A stretch of DNA of 64,000 bases from Oxyruncus cristatus (Eukaryota; Chordata; Aves; Passeriformes; Cotingidae), in contig VXAY01007403.1 of the NCBI GenBank assembly GCA_013399855.1, positions 723,219 to 787,218 on the forward strand, read 5' to 3'. Position numbers and translations under genes: made by a program. The notes beneath the pieces were generated by a model. That model worked only from the letters and a program-made list of their open reading frames with translations, had not been told where the DNA came from and did not search any database. Shown here in pieces: positions 36,491 to 47,706 of the stretch. The first letter of the stretch is position 1; each line of letters opens with the position of its first letter.

Positions 36491-37592
36491 AAGCTGCTAA
36501 AAAGGTTACTGTACATCATCCTGATTTAATCAATTTTTCAGTTTAAAAAAATAAGCAATAAGAACTCAAAATAGCTATTGAGTGACATGACTGATTAGCA
36601 CAGCAGGCATAAGTCATGTAGAGCAGAATATGCAAAAAGTGTATTATATTTTTGGAACACAGAGCTATACCTCTGGGACATCTTAATCAGGAGGTACTGC
36701 AAAAGCATATATGTCCCATTGGGATTTACAGTTGCTGGTAATAGATTCAAGAGGGTTAGGATGAATGTGTGCAACAGTTTCCAATAGAAGTTTTTTTTTT
36801 TAATAATAAAAGCAAGTTTACGGTAGTCAAGTTGAAGAAGGGATAACCAGGAAAGGGCAAATATATTAGAGATTTGAAAGTGATCTATTACAGCTAAATG
36901 CTTTAGGAAACTGCACACCAGATCTAGCCAATAGCCAGTAGAAACAATGAAGTGATTGCAAACAATCTACTAACATTTGGTTTTGTTAGGGTCAGAGAAA
37001 GACTCAAGTTTGAATAAAAGAATTGGGAATAACTATGGTATTGGCATATGAGATATAGACAAAACAATCCCTGTGAGTCTTATCACCATATTGCTCCTTT
37101 CCTCATAGATAAGTTTTGGTACAAATTTTGCAAGTTTGGAAGATACTAAAATGTTACCAAATAGCGACGTTTGGCGCAGTCAGAAGGAGTACAGCAGAGG
37201 TTCACTTTAAGGTAAACTGAAGTAAACAAAAAACCCAAAACCAAAACAAAACAAAATTGTCAAACATTCTCTGGCTTGTAATTGCCTCATTTGGTTGAAA
37301 ATAAAAAATGGGGAAAGGATGCCAGTGAGGAAGACAGAGGAAAAAAACTAGGGTTTCAGAAGGGGAAGGTATTTGGAGGAAGGTCAGAAGTCAAGATGTA
37401 AGTAGAGAAGGAGCAAAAATAATCTAAGCATTTAATGGTAACTTCACCATATTTTGTGGCGGGGTTTGGGGTGGGGGAGAAGTGTTTAAACCATTCACAT
37501 GTGACTGTTCCATGAAGCTCAAGGAACAAAGTACTTATGCTGTAGTCATGAGTCATCTTGAACTCTGTGTTGGATATGTACTGTTACATCTC
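36491..37592. other. Unique sequence, nothing firm
   Basis: A 107-codon minus frame (36595-36918) crosses an AT-rich run and has no domain. A G-rich stretch (CGGGGTTTGGGGTGGGGGA, about 37459-37478) is the only local oddity. Confidence 0.4.
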
Positions 37593-37709
37593 TTTAAAAA
37601 AAAAAAAAACAACAAACCAAAAACAAAAACAACAAAAAAACACACACACACACAAAAAACCCCAAAACACAAAACAACCTCCCCCCCAAAAACAAACAAA
37701 CAAAAAATT
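37593..37709 (+). repeat. A/C-rich low-complexity tract
   Basis: About 115 bp made of A-runs, CA dinucleotides, CAAA and CCCC groups. It has no visible retrotransposon body. Confidence 0.95.
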
Positions 37710-37879
37710 TAGAAATTTTAGATGTTGAAAATCTCTTATGGCCAAATAGAAATTGTCAACTTGCAATATACCAAGTGTTTCAGGCTTTTACAGGCAGCAG
37801 AAAGGGCTTAACAAGTAGTAGCAATCAGTTTCAATGTCTCAAAGTAATCCTTAGGGAAATAACTTGTGTAGGCTGAGGT

Positions 37880-38880
37880 GTTTATAATAGGTTACTTAAT
37901 AATGACAAAATATTGTCAATGACATAAAAGAAAAATTAATTTACTTTCTTAGGGATCATCCTGTGTTATAGATAGGAGTGTTTCAGGACTATAACATAGT
38001 TAGGCAGAAACATCTCCTTTGTCTTATCATTATGATAATAATTGATTTTAAAGTTTCCAGAGAACACTTTATAATTCAAAATCAATTATAGATAATTTTA
38101 AGAATATTATCTTTTAAAATCATATATGTTGAAACTATATAATCCAATAGATACTAATTAAGACATAAAATGCTTATGTTTGTACATAGCATTATTGAAG
38201 AAATATTTTTTGCCATCTAGATAAATTACAAATGTACCAGAATATTTTTATTAATGTACAAGCGAACTGAAAGCTTGCTGAGACAGACTTTTCTTCTTTC
38301 TTTGTCTTCAAATTAAATGAGCATTTACATTTTAAATCATGACCTGATACAGTCTAAATGGCCAAATGCAGCAGAAGAACTCTTAATTAATGCCTGCTTT
38401 ATTAGCAATTTTTAACTTAAAACCAGTGCAATTTGTAAAAATTATTATAAATCACTTGAGTGTGTACTCTGCACTTGGCAGAATAAAAATACACTTAACT
38501 TTCAGTAATGATCAATTTTTAAGATAGTTTGTTCTACTTTAAAGCCCAATGCTATGGACATTTTCAACCTATTGCCTCATTAACTACATTCGTATTAAAA
38601 TACCACTCCATTTCAAATGAGAAGATAATTATAATACCTTGAAGCAAATGAGATGTTATTGCAATAATTAAATCTGAAATGAGATGCAGATAGTTTGGAC
38701 CTGCTGCTTTGTTGGCTATTTAGTACTGAATACTATTTTCATTGGTCACACTGAATTACAATATTGCATACCAATAACTGTGTAATACCTGTTAGATTAA
38801 AATTGCTCCTGGAGACTACAGGATGAGAATTTATTGACCTCTGGATACTTTGTTCACCATTTATAATACATTACTTCTTT
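37880..38880. other. Candidate conserved non-coding block
   Basis: About 1 kb of AT-rich but non-repetitive DNA dense in TAAT/ATTA homeodomain-type cores, with an inverted repeat at 38038-38089. No stop-free frame of note and no transposon signature. It has the look of the conserved non-coding elements found around developmental genes, but this is an impression only. Confidence 0.2.
38038..38089. repeat. Inverted repeat, 12-bp perfect arms
   Basis: ATAATTGATTTT (38038-38049) and AAAATCAATTAT (38078-38089). The next five bases also pair (AAAGT with ACTTT) if a 7-nt bulge is allowed. Confidence 0.85.
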
Positions 38881-40186
38881 TACTTTGTAGCTTTTCAGTT
38901 GTAGGTTCCCTTTCTGTATAGAAGAGGGAAAAGAAGGATGCCAAAAAGTTCATCCTCTTTTTTTCATTTCTATAATCATGGTGATGCCCTTCTGCCTTAA
39001 GCAGCTAAGGATAAGACTGTAGGAAGAGTCAAGGAAAAAATCACTTTCTATAGGCTGTTCCCACTGCACTGTCTCAAGACCCAACATACTAATCATGTCT
39101 AGCTCAGGCAGAATTTTTTTCCTGCAGTTTTTTTCTTCAGCTCTTAGACACAGCAAGGTGGGGTTCAGGGTCAGGGCTGTTTCTATGGAAGAACAGTAAT
39201 CCACATATTTTTAAAATCAGTTTTTCTCATAAACCATAAATTTGTCAGTTCCTTTTTTCCATATTCTATCTGTAAATGACCCCTGGTTTCAGGAGAGGAA
39301 TCAAAAGAAGATATTTTGCAATTGAACTTGAGGAAGAGAATTTATCATTAGGAAAACTTGCAGCAACCTTTTTTATCTTTGTTCTTATACAGCATTCAAA
39401 CATACTAGAAGTTACAGACAGTTGAGTTATATTCTATACTTTAGTTTTTGATATAATTTTACTGCTACTGATCAGCATTGCATAGAGATGCTATCAGGTA
39501 ATTTTGCCATCTTATTGGATACATATCCTCATAAAAGTAGTATTTGTAAATGAAAATCCTACCAGGTTATAATACTAAACATTGCAGTAGTTTGCAATAG
39601 AGAATCATAACCTGTTTTTTTAAAAATGACTGGTTGTTTAACTTGTACCATATATAGAGCAGACACACCAAATAGAAAGAAAGGTATTTTGTATTTCCTG
39701 TTTTGTATATACCTCACTTACAGATGTATGCCAGCATTATCTTTTGATGCTGAGAGCATTATTGTTTACATAAAAGGTTAAAAAAAACCAAAACAAAACA
39801 AATTATAAACAGAGATTAAATGGACAATGCAGAAGGGGATTTTCAGTGACATGATTTCCATTTGGCAGACGGCTATTGCCTTATCAAAAGATACAATTTT
39901 CCCCAGAGGCAGTCTGCCATAAAATCAGTGTTTGTAAAAGTTTTATCCCAGTTTATGAATCTGAATTCATGGCAGAACTGTGAATATGCAGGTGGTATAG
40001 AAACCGCATGTGCTACATTTATAGTGCTTTAACTAATAGGCAATCTGGTAACTATCAAAGGAGAATTTGTATCAGGTAGGCAAGTGCAGCACATCTGAGT
40101 TCCCTGGTGGCACAGCATAAATGGCACATTGAGACATCACAGAGAATTAGCTTTCACGTTAGAAGCCAGTTACTCCAGGTTTAAGG
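38881..40186. other. Unique AT-rich sequence, nothing recognised
   Basis: A small A/C patch at about 39779-39802. No exon or repeat family was seen. Confidence 0.4.
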
Positions 40187-40790
40187 TTGTATCTAGGCAA
40201 TCCAACCCCCCCCCTGCTCAGCAGCTGCCTAACCTGGGAAGTGCTTAAAACTCATTATGTGGCTTTTTGCTTGGCGATAAAATACCCCAGCAGTTGGTCT
40301 GCAGCAGTGCTCTGCTCCCTGGCAGAACATCAGTGCCAGGCACGGACAGGCATTCTCCTTCCAACCCAGTTTCTCTGGGGTCCACAGGATGGGCAGAAGA
40401 TGGCTGCTGCTTGTTGGCTTCCCGACAGGATGGGATTCCTCTTAAAATTCACCTGCAACTGGTTTCCTGTTGCAAGTAGATTCAGGGAGAAAGGAAAATT
40501 AGCTATGCCCATGCTGAACAAAAAGGATAAAATTTACAGTGATTAAAGGGCTCAGAGGCCAAGGGGAGCTTCAAGTGGGGCTGAAGACATATCCCAGAGA
40601 AAAGCTTGGTGTGCTGCAGTTTCCCCCCACTCTGGGGAGCAAGGCTGCTTTCCAGAGTCAATGCAGCATTACTGAAAGCAGGAGCACAGGAGAAAGCGTA
40701 AGATTTTTTGCCTGGTGGTTCAGGACATGTTTGGAAATATCCACAGACCATTTTGTCTTCTGCTGCTTTTGGCACCTGAGAGTATTTGTC
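40187..40790. other. GC-richer 600-bp patch, open in several frames
   Basis: Clearly richer in GC than its flanks and without a CpG cluster. Overlapping open frames exist on both strands (119 codons plus at 40187, 90 codons minus ending 40503, 84 codons plus at 40539), which is what fewer AT-rich stops produce by chance. None shows a domain. It could be an old repeat, a regulatory element or a non-coding exon. Confidence 0.3.
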
Positions 40791-42203
40791 TAGGAAATAC
40801 CACTTTTATTTCTGTTTACATACAGGTAATTGTAATTGTTCTGATCAAAGCCAAGTGCAGGCAGTGATGTGCCAATTACATGGGAATATGTGCTTAGATG
40901 TAATTTGTTTTTATTCTCTGTAGTTACTTTATGGAGTCTCTTCTGTTTCTTTTGGACCAGTGGCACATATGTAACAGATACCAGGCTACAGACTTAGTTT
41001 CCTTGTCTCCCTTTTTACTTGCACGAATCTCATATTCCTTTCACCATGTTGCTACAGGTTTAACAGGAAAAAAACAAAGAAAAGGAGAACAAAAGAAGGC
41101 TTGTGCCTAAACCTTAAAATCACTTGGTGGAAAGTCAATGCAGTGGCTTTACTACTGAGTGGACCGAGGCACCTTTCCTCAGCACTAGGTCAGGCACACA
41201 AACAAGGAGAAACACAAGCAGGAGATCAAACACTGGAGTCACCATTTTTACTGGCTGGTGCAGGAGAGTCTTCTCCACAGTGTGCAGTTTTTTTCGATAA
41301 ACCCTTCTGAAGCTGTTAGCTCCCCCTTACCACTTGTGGAGATGCTCGGCAGGTAGCTCTGGAAGCTCAAACACACTTTACTGTTTCACTGTCTGAGTGA
41401 TTTTGCAGTTTCAAACCTTTCATTAGATATAACTATGTTTTTCGAGACAGGGTCAGCATAAAGATTTCTTTCACTAACTGGAGAGCTTAATTGGATAATC
41501 CTTAAATGATGAAATACGTGACAGACTGAGAGAGCTCTCCAAAGTCAACTGTCATTCTTTTATTGTATGATATGGTGTGAGGATCGAAATTTCAGATTTT
41601 AGAGTGCAGTTAAAATTGCAGGACTCTCCGAGGAGTCTGTACTCCTTTATTTGCAGTATACACGTAACTTGCATTGATTGGAAAGGGGTGGTAGAAAACC
41701 TCTGCAGGTTGTCTTTTGATTCAGTTATCTTTGAAATTGCTTCTTCTTGGACCTTAAAAATCTCAAGACCACAAACTCTGAGGCCTGTCACCTTTTTGAA
41801 CATAGACCTAAGTAAATGTGTTTGCAGTGAACAATCAAACTTCAGTTACTTTTAGTGTTTTTATCTACATTATTTATAAGAAAACATAGATTATGAATGT
41901 TAGAATTGTTTTATAATTGTAATTCTGTCTAAATAAGAACATTTGAAAAATTACCATATCTGAGGTTATTTCTTAGAGCTGTTTCTGTGGCTCAAACATA
42001 AGTGGCCAGGTAGACAGCATACAAAGGAAGAAGATAATGAAATATTAAAAGCTCAAAGCACACAAAACATTCTTTTCATAATTTCTGTCTAGCATGAAGT
42101 AGGAAAATGACAATCAGGACTGAGCTCCTGAAAGAGTTCTGGGTGTGATAATTGGCTGTTTAGTGAGAAATGGTTATGAGAATAAGGCATCTTGCATTTA
42201 TTT
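40791..42203. other. Unique sequence, nothing firm
   Basis: The stretch 41140-41345 is somewhat GC-richer, with no recognisable identity. The remainder is AT-rich unique DNA. Confidence 0.35.
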
Positions 42204-42220
42204 TGATGTGTCACACATCA
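42204..42220. repeat. Short palindrome TGATGTGT-C-ACACATCA
   Basis: Perfect 8-bp arms around one base. Small enough to be chance. Confidence 0.8.
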
Positions 42221-42472
42221 TGAGAGTTTTGATAATTCACACATCTATTTATGTTATTTCTTTAACTCACAGTTGGCTCATCTGTGTGGTTCCAGAATTT
42301 ATGTCTTAAATGGCTCATGAAATTAGAATCTCTGAACATTCCCTCAGTGAAAAAATCAAGTGTAAATTAATATTGCTTTTTAAAGTAGGATTTATATCTG
42401 TTGTCATATGCTTGGTAGTCTCAGAAAGTAACCAGAAGATGGGCCAACAAATTGTAAACCAGCCCTTCCTGT

Positions 42473-42512
42473 TCCTCCTTTCTACTCCTTCTCCTCCTCC
42501 TCCTCCTCTTAG
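42473..42512 (+). repeat. Pyrimidine-rich CTC tract
   Basis: CTT and CTC units in tandem. The open frames across it read as Pro/Ser or Gly/Glu runs and are not credible proteins. Confidence 0.85.
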
Positions 42513-45500
42513 TTCTGGCATCCTTATCCTACTCAGATGGCAGAGAGATGCTGCAATAAAATGAAATTTCAAAACAGGTTACTGTAGGACTGAAATGCAC
42601 TAGTTACCAATGACAGCAAGGGTGGACTGAGTTAGACATCCTGGCTCGTATCCATGTAGTATGTAGGTCTGGACTCTGGCATGGACCATTGTCATCCAGG
42701 CTTCTCCACAGAAAAATAATTATCCCAAGTCGGAATTTGCAAACAAACAAGGATTTGTGTAGTGTGAATGACAGCAATATTAAATCACCATTGCAGAAGT
42801 GTAAAGATGAACTTCACAGTATGGAGGCACCTGACAAAGACTTACCGAGTCATTCAGTAGGCCTATGGAGGCTCAGAAGTGTTTTATAGGACTGTTGTGT
42901 GTTCATAATGCCAATTTTCATTTTAATTATTTTTAAAACTTTTGGAAATTAGTAGTTACTCCCAATTTACCTGCTGTGATTTTTAAATGTACAGAATTGC
43001 TTTACTTTGGGCTCTGAATATCAGCTGTAGATCCATGGCTGCAAAAAGTGTGGCAAAAATGTTACTCAGAATTTCATGTGTAGGGATACCACATGAAGCA
43101 AGAGATAACCAATTTTTTTCTTGTAAGTTTGAAATACAAAATATTTCCTGGTGAGCACCTTTACCTTTTGAAAGCTATCCTGTACAAAGCATCTGCCCTC
43201 TATGTGAAAATTAGATGTTCCACAGTGGTTGTTCTTATGGAGGGGTTTTTTTTCTCCTTAAAATGAAATCAGTAATTCATATATGAAAGTATGCTCTGTG
43301 TATATGGGGAAAAAAAACAACAACAAGAAAAGAAAATTCCTCTTCTTTTCACATATCGAATGCCCCTTGGCCATTGATAATTGATTATTTTATTCCAGCC
43401 TCAGTCCTTTCTACTCAAGTCTTCTTTCACTAGCTATTTCATCAACTGGTTTTTGCTGCCACCCTTTATTCTTGTTTCACTGACTTTGTTTTTTGCATCT
43501 AAACCTCTTATTGTTCAGGATATAGCTGCTTTTTTGTTTATTTGCTTTTAGTTCTGAGACTGATAAAAACATATTAAGGTTAATGAATGCAAAAATCGTC
43601 CACCAGTTTTCAGAGATGAGAATGTCAGAGGTTCGAATTGGGTAAACTCCCTAGTAACAGAGACATAATAAACAGCGTTCAGAATAATGTAATCTGAGGT
43701 TGAAGCCAGTAATGATAAATTCATTTCAGTGCTTTAAAGTGTAATCTTCTTCTTTTCACTAGCCTAGATTTCTTTCCTTTCTCCATCCTATTTCCAGTTA
43801 TTTGTACTTCACTATTCATTAGTAAATTGTGACAGTACCAGTTATTATTGCTACCTTTGTATTAATGAGACTTGAAGCTTTTTCCTGAGCCACTGTCATC
43901 TCTCGAGGGATTGTTCTGGAATCTCCTAATACCAAAATACTGAAATATTGATGGCATGATTTGAATGTATCCAATTATACCAGCTCCCGGCCTTGCCTGT
44001 GGTTCTGTGGGCTCTATATACAAACACACAGTAGCATGGGCTATTTTGAATAACATAAAGTAGTAGGGGATAGTTCTGGGAGGGTCCACTGAAGCAGTGT
44101 TGTAGCAATGTGGTTTTGTGGAATATGTGTTGACGTGTTTAGACCTGTTAGCCTCAGTTAAAAATGTCATTTAAAAATAAAAGCTTTCTTAATTGTCCTA
44201 GACAATGTGCTGTCTGGTTATATCTGATGCCATTATCCCTGCTTTTCCTGCCCTAATATTTAATAGTTAATATTGCACAATTTTCAGAAATTTAGAGGTC
44301 TCATTAAAATCAGAGAGCAGTAAAATAACAGTTCAGGAAGGTAAGAATCACAGAGGCTGAGTTAGATGCCTTATTGCATTTTTGTGTCCTGCTACTGCTG
44401 TCCAGCTGGTAAAACTGTAGTGATGTAAAAGCAGTTTAGCAAACTCAGAAGGATTTACATGATAAAATTACTGAAGGCTCCCTACCTACCAGATTATCAG
44501 TAGCACTACATGGCTACAGATTTACCACTGGGGTACTTTTCCTTGTGTTCTGTGCTCAGAGTTCCTGCTGTGGGGTTCAGAGGTTAGCATTCAGTGGTGC
44601 CTCAGCAGAGTCATCTGTGGACCAAAGTCCTGAAATCTGGAAAGCATTTTTACATCGATCTAGGCCTTTCATCTGATATAGGGCTGCTGAAATAGGAGAG
44701 AAAAATGTTAACACTTGTGCCTGTATAATCCATGAAAGCAGCATTTTCCTAAATGCATGGTCCTTTACACTGCTGGTCCAGCTGGAAATAGCAAGAATTA
44801 AGTCTGCCTTCTCATCCTGTGACATACCAGAAAATCTCTTTCACGACTAAAATGAAATTAAGACTAAGATGTACATCTGTGCACAGTGAATTGGTCATAC
44901 ATTTCCATTAAAAAAAAAAATAAAAATTTGGCTTTACTTTGAGCAAACATTTCAGCATGGAATAGTGAAGGCTTATTTTACTGATCTTATTTGTCTTTTG
45001 CCTCACTGTCAACAGCTGCATTGTACCTTTTGTTGTTTCCTTGTTTGAATATAAATACACTGTGAAGACATATGCCTCAGAGTAAAGATCTGTCATTAAT
45101 TGTCTAATTTCACTCATGTTTATACACTAATTTCAGTTAAACAAATGATGCATGGAAGGATTTTCTCTTTCATTTTACTTTCAGGCTGCTCCTGTTACGG
45201 ATGATAGGAGATATACCCCATTTTGTCTTCTTGTTGTCCACATTGACAGCATTCTCTGTCTAACTTTGCAGCAAACATCTTTCTCTAGATACCTAGTAAT
45301 TCATTTTGGTATGTACAGGTTTAGTTTACTAGAGATGTAATGGATGGACATAAAAATATTTTTGAAGAAGGAATTAAAACCTTAATAGCTTAACCTAGGC
45401 AAGAAAAATGTAGTTATTGACTTTTTAATTTTCTTTGAAATTTAGATTAACAAGGTCACCTTGTTACGACAAAGCCTGTTCTTCATCATTTAAGGCATTT

Positions 45501-46261
45501 TCAAGATAGACTAATTCAGCTCTCCCTGATCCAGTGTCACTTAAGTATGACACCCTAACCTTGAGCCAGAAGAAATTTTAAGCCTGAAAAGATTGTTGTG
45601 CCATCTCAAAATAGGGTAAAGAAATTAAATTGAATTCTGTATAAAAAGCTGTACATTAATGCAGAACCAGGTCAGTGCCAGATCAGCTCTCCACCTCTTT
45701 GTGAATTGTGGGCACAGAAAAGGCATGTCTGATTTTGAAAGGCTGTTGAATCTACTGGCCTTGTATGAGCCCGTCTGGGTCTTCCCCAGCAGTGCCAGTA
45801 ATTGCCAAATACAATCATTTGAAGTAACAAAAAAAACCCCAAAATGTCTTACTGTGTTTTATCAATACAATTTAATGGGTAAAATTGCTTTTGTCTGGTT
45901 GAGAGGCACACCTGAACAGACAGAGTTAGGTTTATTTGATTTAGCTTTTTTCTGTCTTTTTGTAGCAGTTTGACAGCAGTGTCAGTCCATGCTGACAAGC
46001 ACATGAGGCTTCAAGAATTCAAGAGTTGCAATAAAAGTATCAGTTGTGCCTCAAAAATAAGCATGAAATGGCTAGTTGTGGCTGTCAGAGGAAATAATCT
46101 GTCTTGGTAGTGTTTAGAAGAGATGATGTTCTATTTAAATTCTCAAGAATCTGGATGATGAGAATAAATAACAATAAAGACAGAACAACTATATAGTACA
46201 TAATATTTAACTCTGTACATAAATTTGTAACTGCATTATTTGTATTTAACCAAACATATTC
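42513..46261. other. Unique AT-rich sequence, nothing firm
   Basis: Contains A-runs (43309-43320, 44909-44919) and a tiny AGAATCACAGAGGCTGAG fragment at 44345 that may be the last bases of a reversed CR1. Open frames (43862-44170 minus, 45659-45973 plus) show no domain. Confidence 0.4.
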
Positions 46262-46406
46262 CCTGGAAACATTCAAGGTCATGCTGGATGGGGCTCTGAG
46301 CAGCCTGATCTAATTGAAGATGTCCATGCACATGGCAGGGAGGTTGGACTAGATGACGCTTAAAGATCCCTTCCAACACAAACTATTGTATGATGGTATG
46401 ATTCTA
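46262..46406 (+). mobile_element. CR1 LINE 3' terminal fragment, forward
   Basis: A 145-bp CR1 end: 'AAACATTCAAGGTCATGCTG', 'GGGGCTCTGAGCAGCCTGAT', 'GGCAGGGAGGTTGGACTAGA', 'AGATCCCTTCCAACACAAAC', with a decayed terminal repeat. Confidence 0.94.
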
Positions 46407-47187
46407 TTTAATCTTTGTTGTTAATAATTTTTTCGGTGGAAATTGAACAACTTACCAAATTTGAATGGGAAGAAGTTTCATAATGCAGATGCAGTGGTTT
46501 TGCTTTTGCATGTTATGGGGTAGACTCCTTCCTCCAAAAATTGTTAAGATCTAACCGACCACTAAGAGCTCTGTGTATTTACATAGCATCATAGGGTTTT
46601 TTCTCTGTATAACCCTTCAGTCAAAGGTCAGGCTAGGTATGAACTGTAAAATCTTTAAGCTGTCCCATTCAAAAAAAACATGACTTTGTTTCTTCCTTTC
46701 CACACACACGCAAAGAAGAAAAATATTTCAAAATTGTGTTAGTCAGCATTTATTATAACAATATCTACACTATTCCCGGTGCCTTTCAAATTAATGAAAG
46801 ATTTTTCCTTTCAATCAAATAAGAACAAAGATTATGAAAAGCCAATTTTTTTTTTTTTAACTACATGGAATTTAATCTGAATATAAGTAAAAAGTGGTCT
46901 CAGATACTGTTTTGTAGTTCTTGCACAATATTATGACTCAGAATTAAAACCATTTCAATCCAATAAATTTCTGTATCTTGATGTGTTTAGATTTCTGTAA
47001 GGGTAATCAATATTCTGCTTTGTAATGGCTGGTATCGGGATTATTACAACATCATATTTTTTTTCCTCTAAATAAATGATACTTTAAAACTTAATTTCAT
47101 GCAAATACATGTGTCTGGGAATAAATTGGAGCATGGATAGATCCATAATCACTTCATTGGTAGTGATTATAACTTTATATTTTATAT
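46407..47187. other. Unique AT-rich sequence between CR1 and LTR
   Basis: AT-rich unique DNA with a poly(T) run at about 46848-46858. Confidence 0.45.
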
Positions 47188-47706
47188 TGTACTGAGTCTG
47201 GCTGGGATAGAGTTAATTCTCCTCATAGCAGCCCTATGTTGCTGTACTTTGGATTTGCGGCTAAAACAGTTTGGAATCACACCAGTGCTTTGGCTATTGC
47301 TGAACAGTGCTTACACAGCATCAAGGATTTTTCTTTTCCTGCTCCATATAGCCAGCAAGTTAGCTTGGGGGGCACAAGACGTTGGGAGGGGACACAGCCA
47401 GGGCAGCTGACCTGATGTTCCATCTCACACTCAGCAATAAAAACTGAGGGGAGAGGTTTTTAGGAAGGTACTCATTGCTCAGAGGGTGTCTGGGCATCAG
47501 TCTCTTTCTGGGAGGCGGTGAGTGGCTGCTTTGCATCACATGCTTTGTTTTCTTTTGGTTTTCCTTCCTTTTGCTTTTGCCATTTATTAAACTATCTTGA
47601 CCAATGAATTTTCTCACTTTTGGTCTTCTGATTTTAGCTCTGTCTGTCTGTAGTAGGGGTGGGAAGGGTATTGAAAAAGCAGCTGTGTGGTTGATTTTAG
47701 GCTGCA
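47188..47706 (+). mobile_element. Solo LTR of an avian ERVL-type endogenous retrovirus
   Basis: About 520 bp. It opens with TG and the phrase 'TCTGGCTGGGATAGAGTTAA', followed by 'TTGCTGAACAGTGCTTACAC', 'GTTGGGAGGGGACACAGCCA' and 'GGGCAGCTGACC', which I recognise from a widespread bird ERVL-type LTR. An AATAAAAA at 47436 sits where the LTR promoter is expected, and ATTAAA (47586-47591) is a polyadenylation signal, followed by 'TTTTCTCACTTTTGGTCTTC'. No gag, pol or env sequence flanks it, so it is a solo LTR left by recombination. TATAT occurs just outside the left edge (47183-47187) and at 47710-47714, a possible but uncertain 5-bp target-site duplication. The 145-codon minus frame across it is antisense noise. 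Confidence 0.85.

Noticed and set aside
37459..37478. G-quadruplex motif
   Set aside because: Only three runs of at least three G are present in close succession, so the standard four-run pattern is not met.
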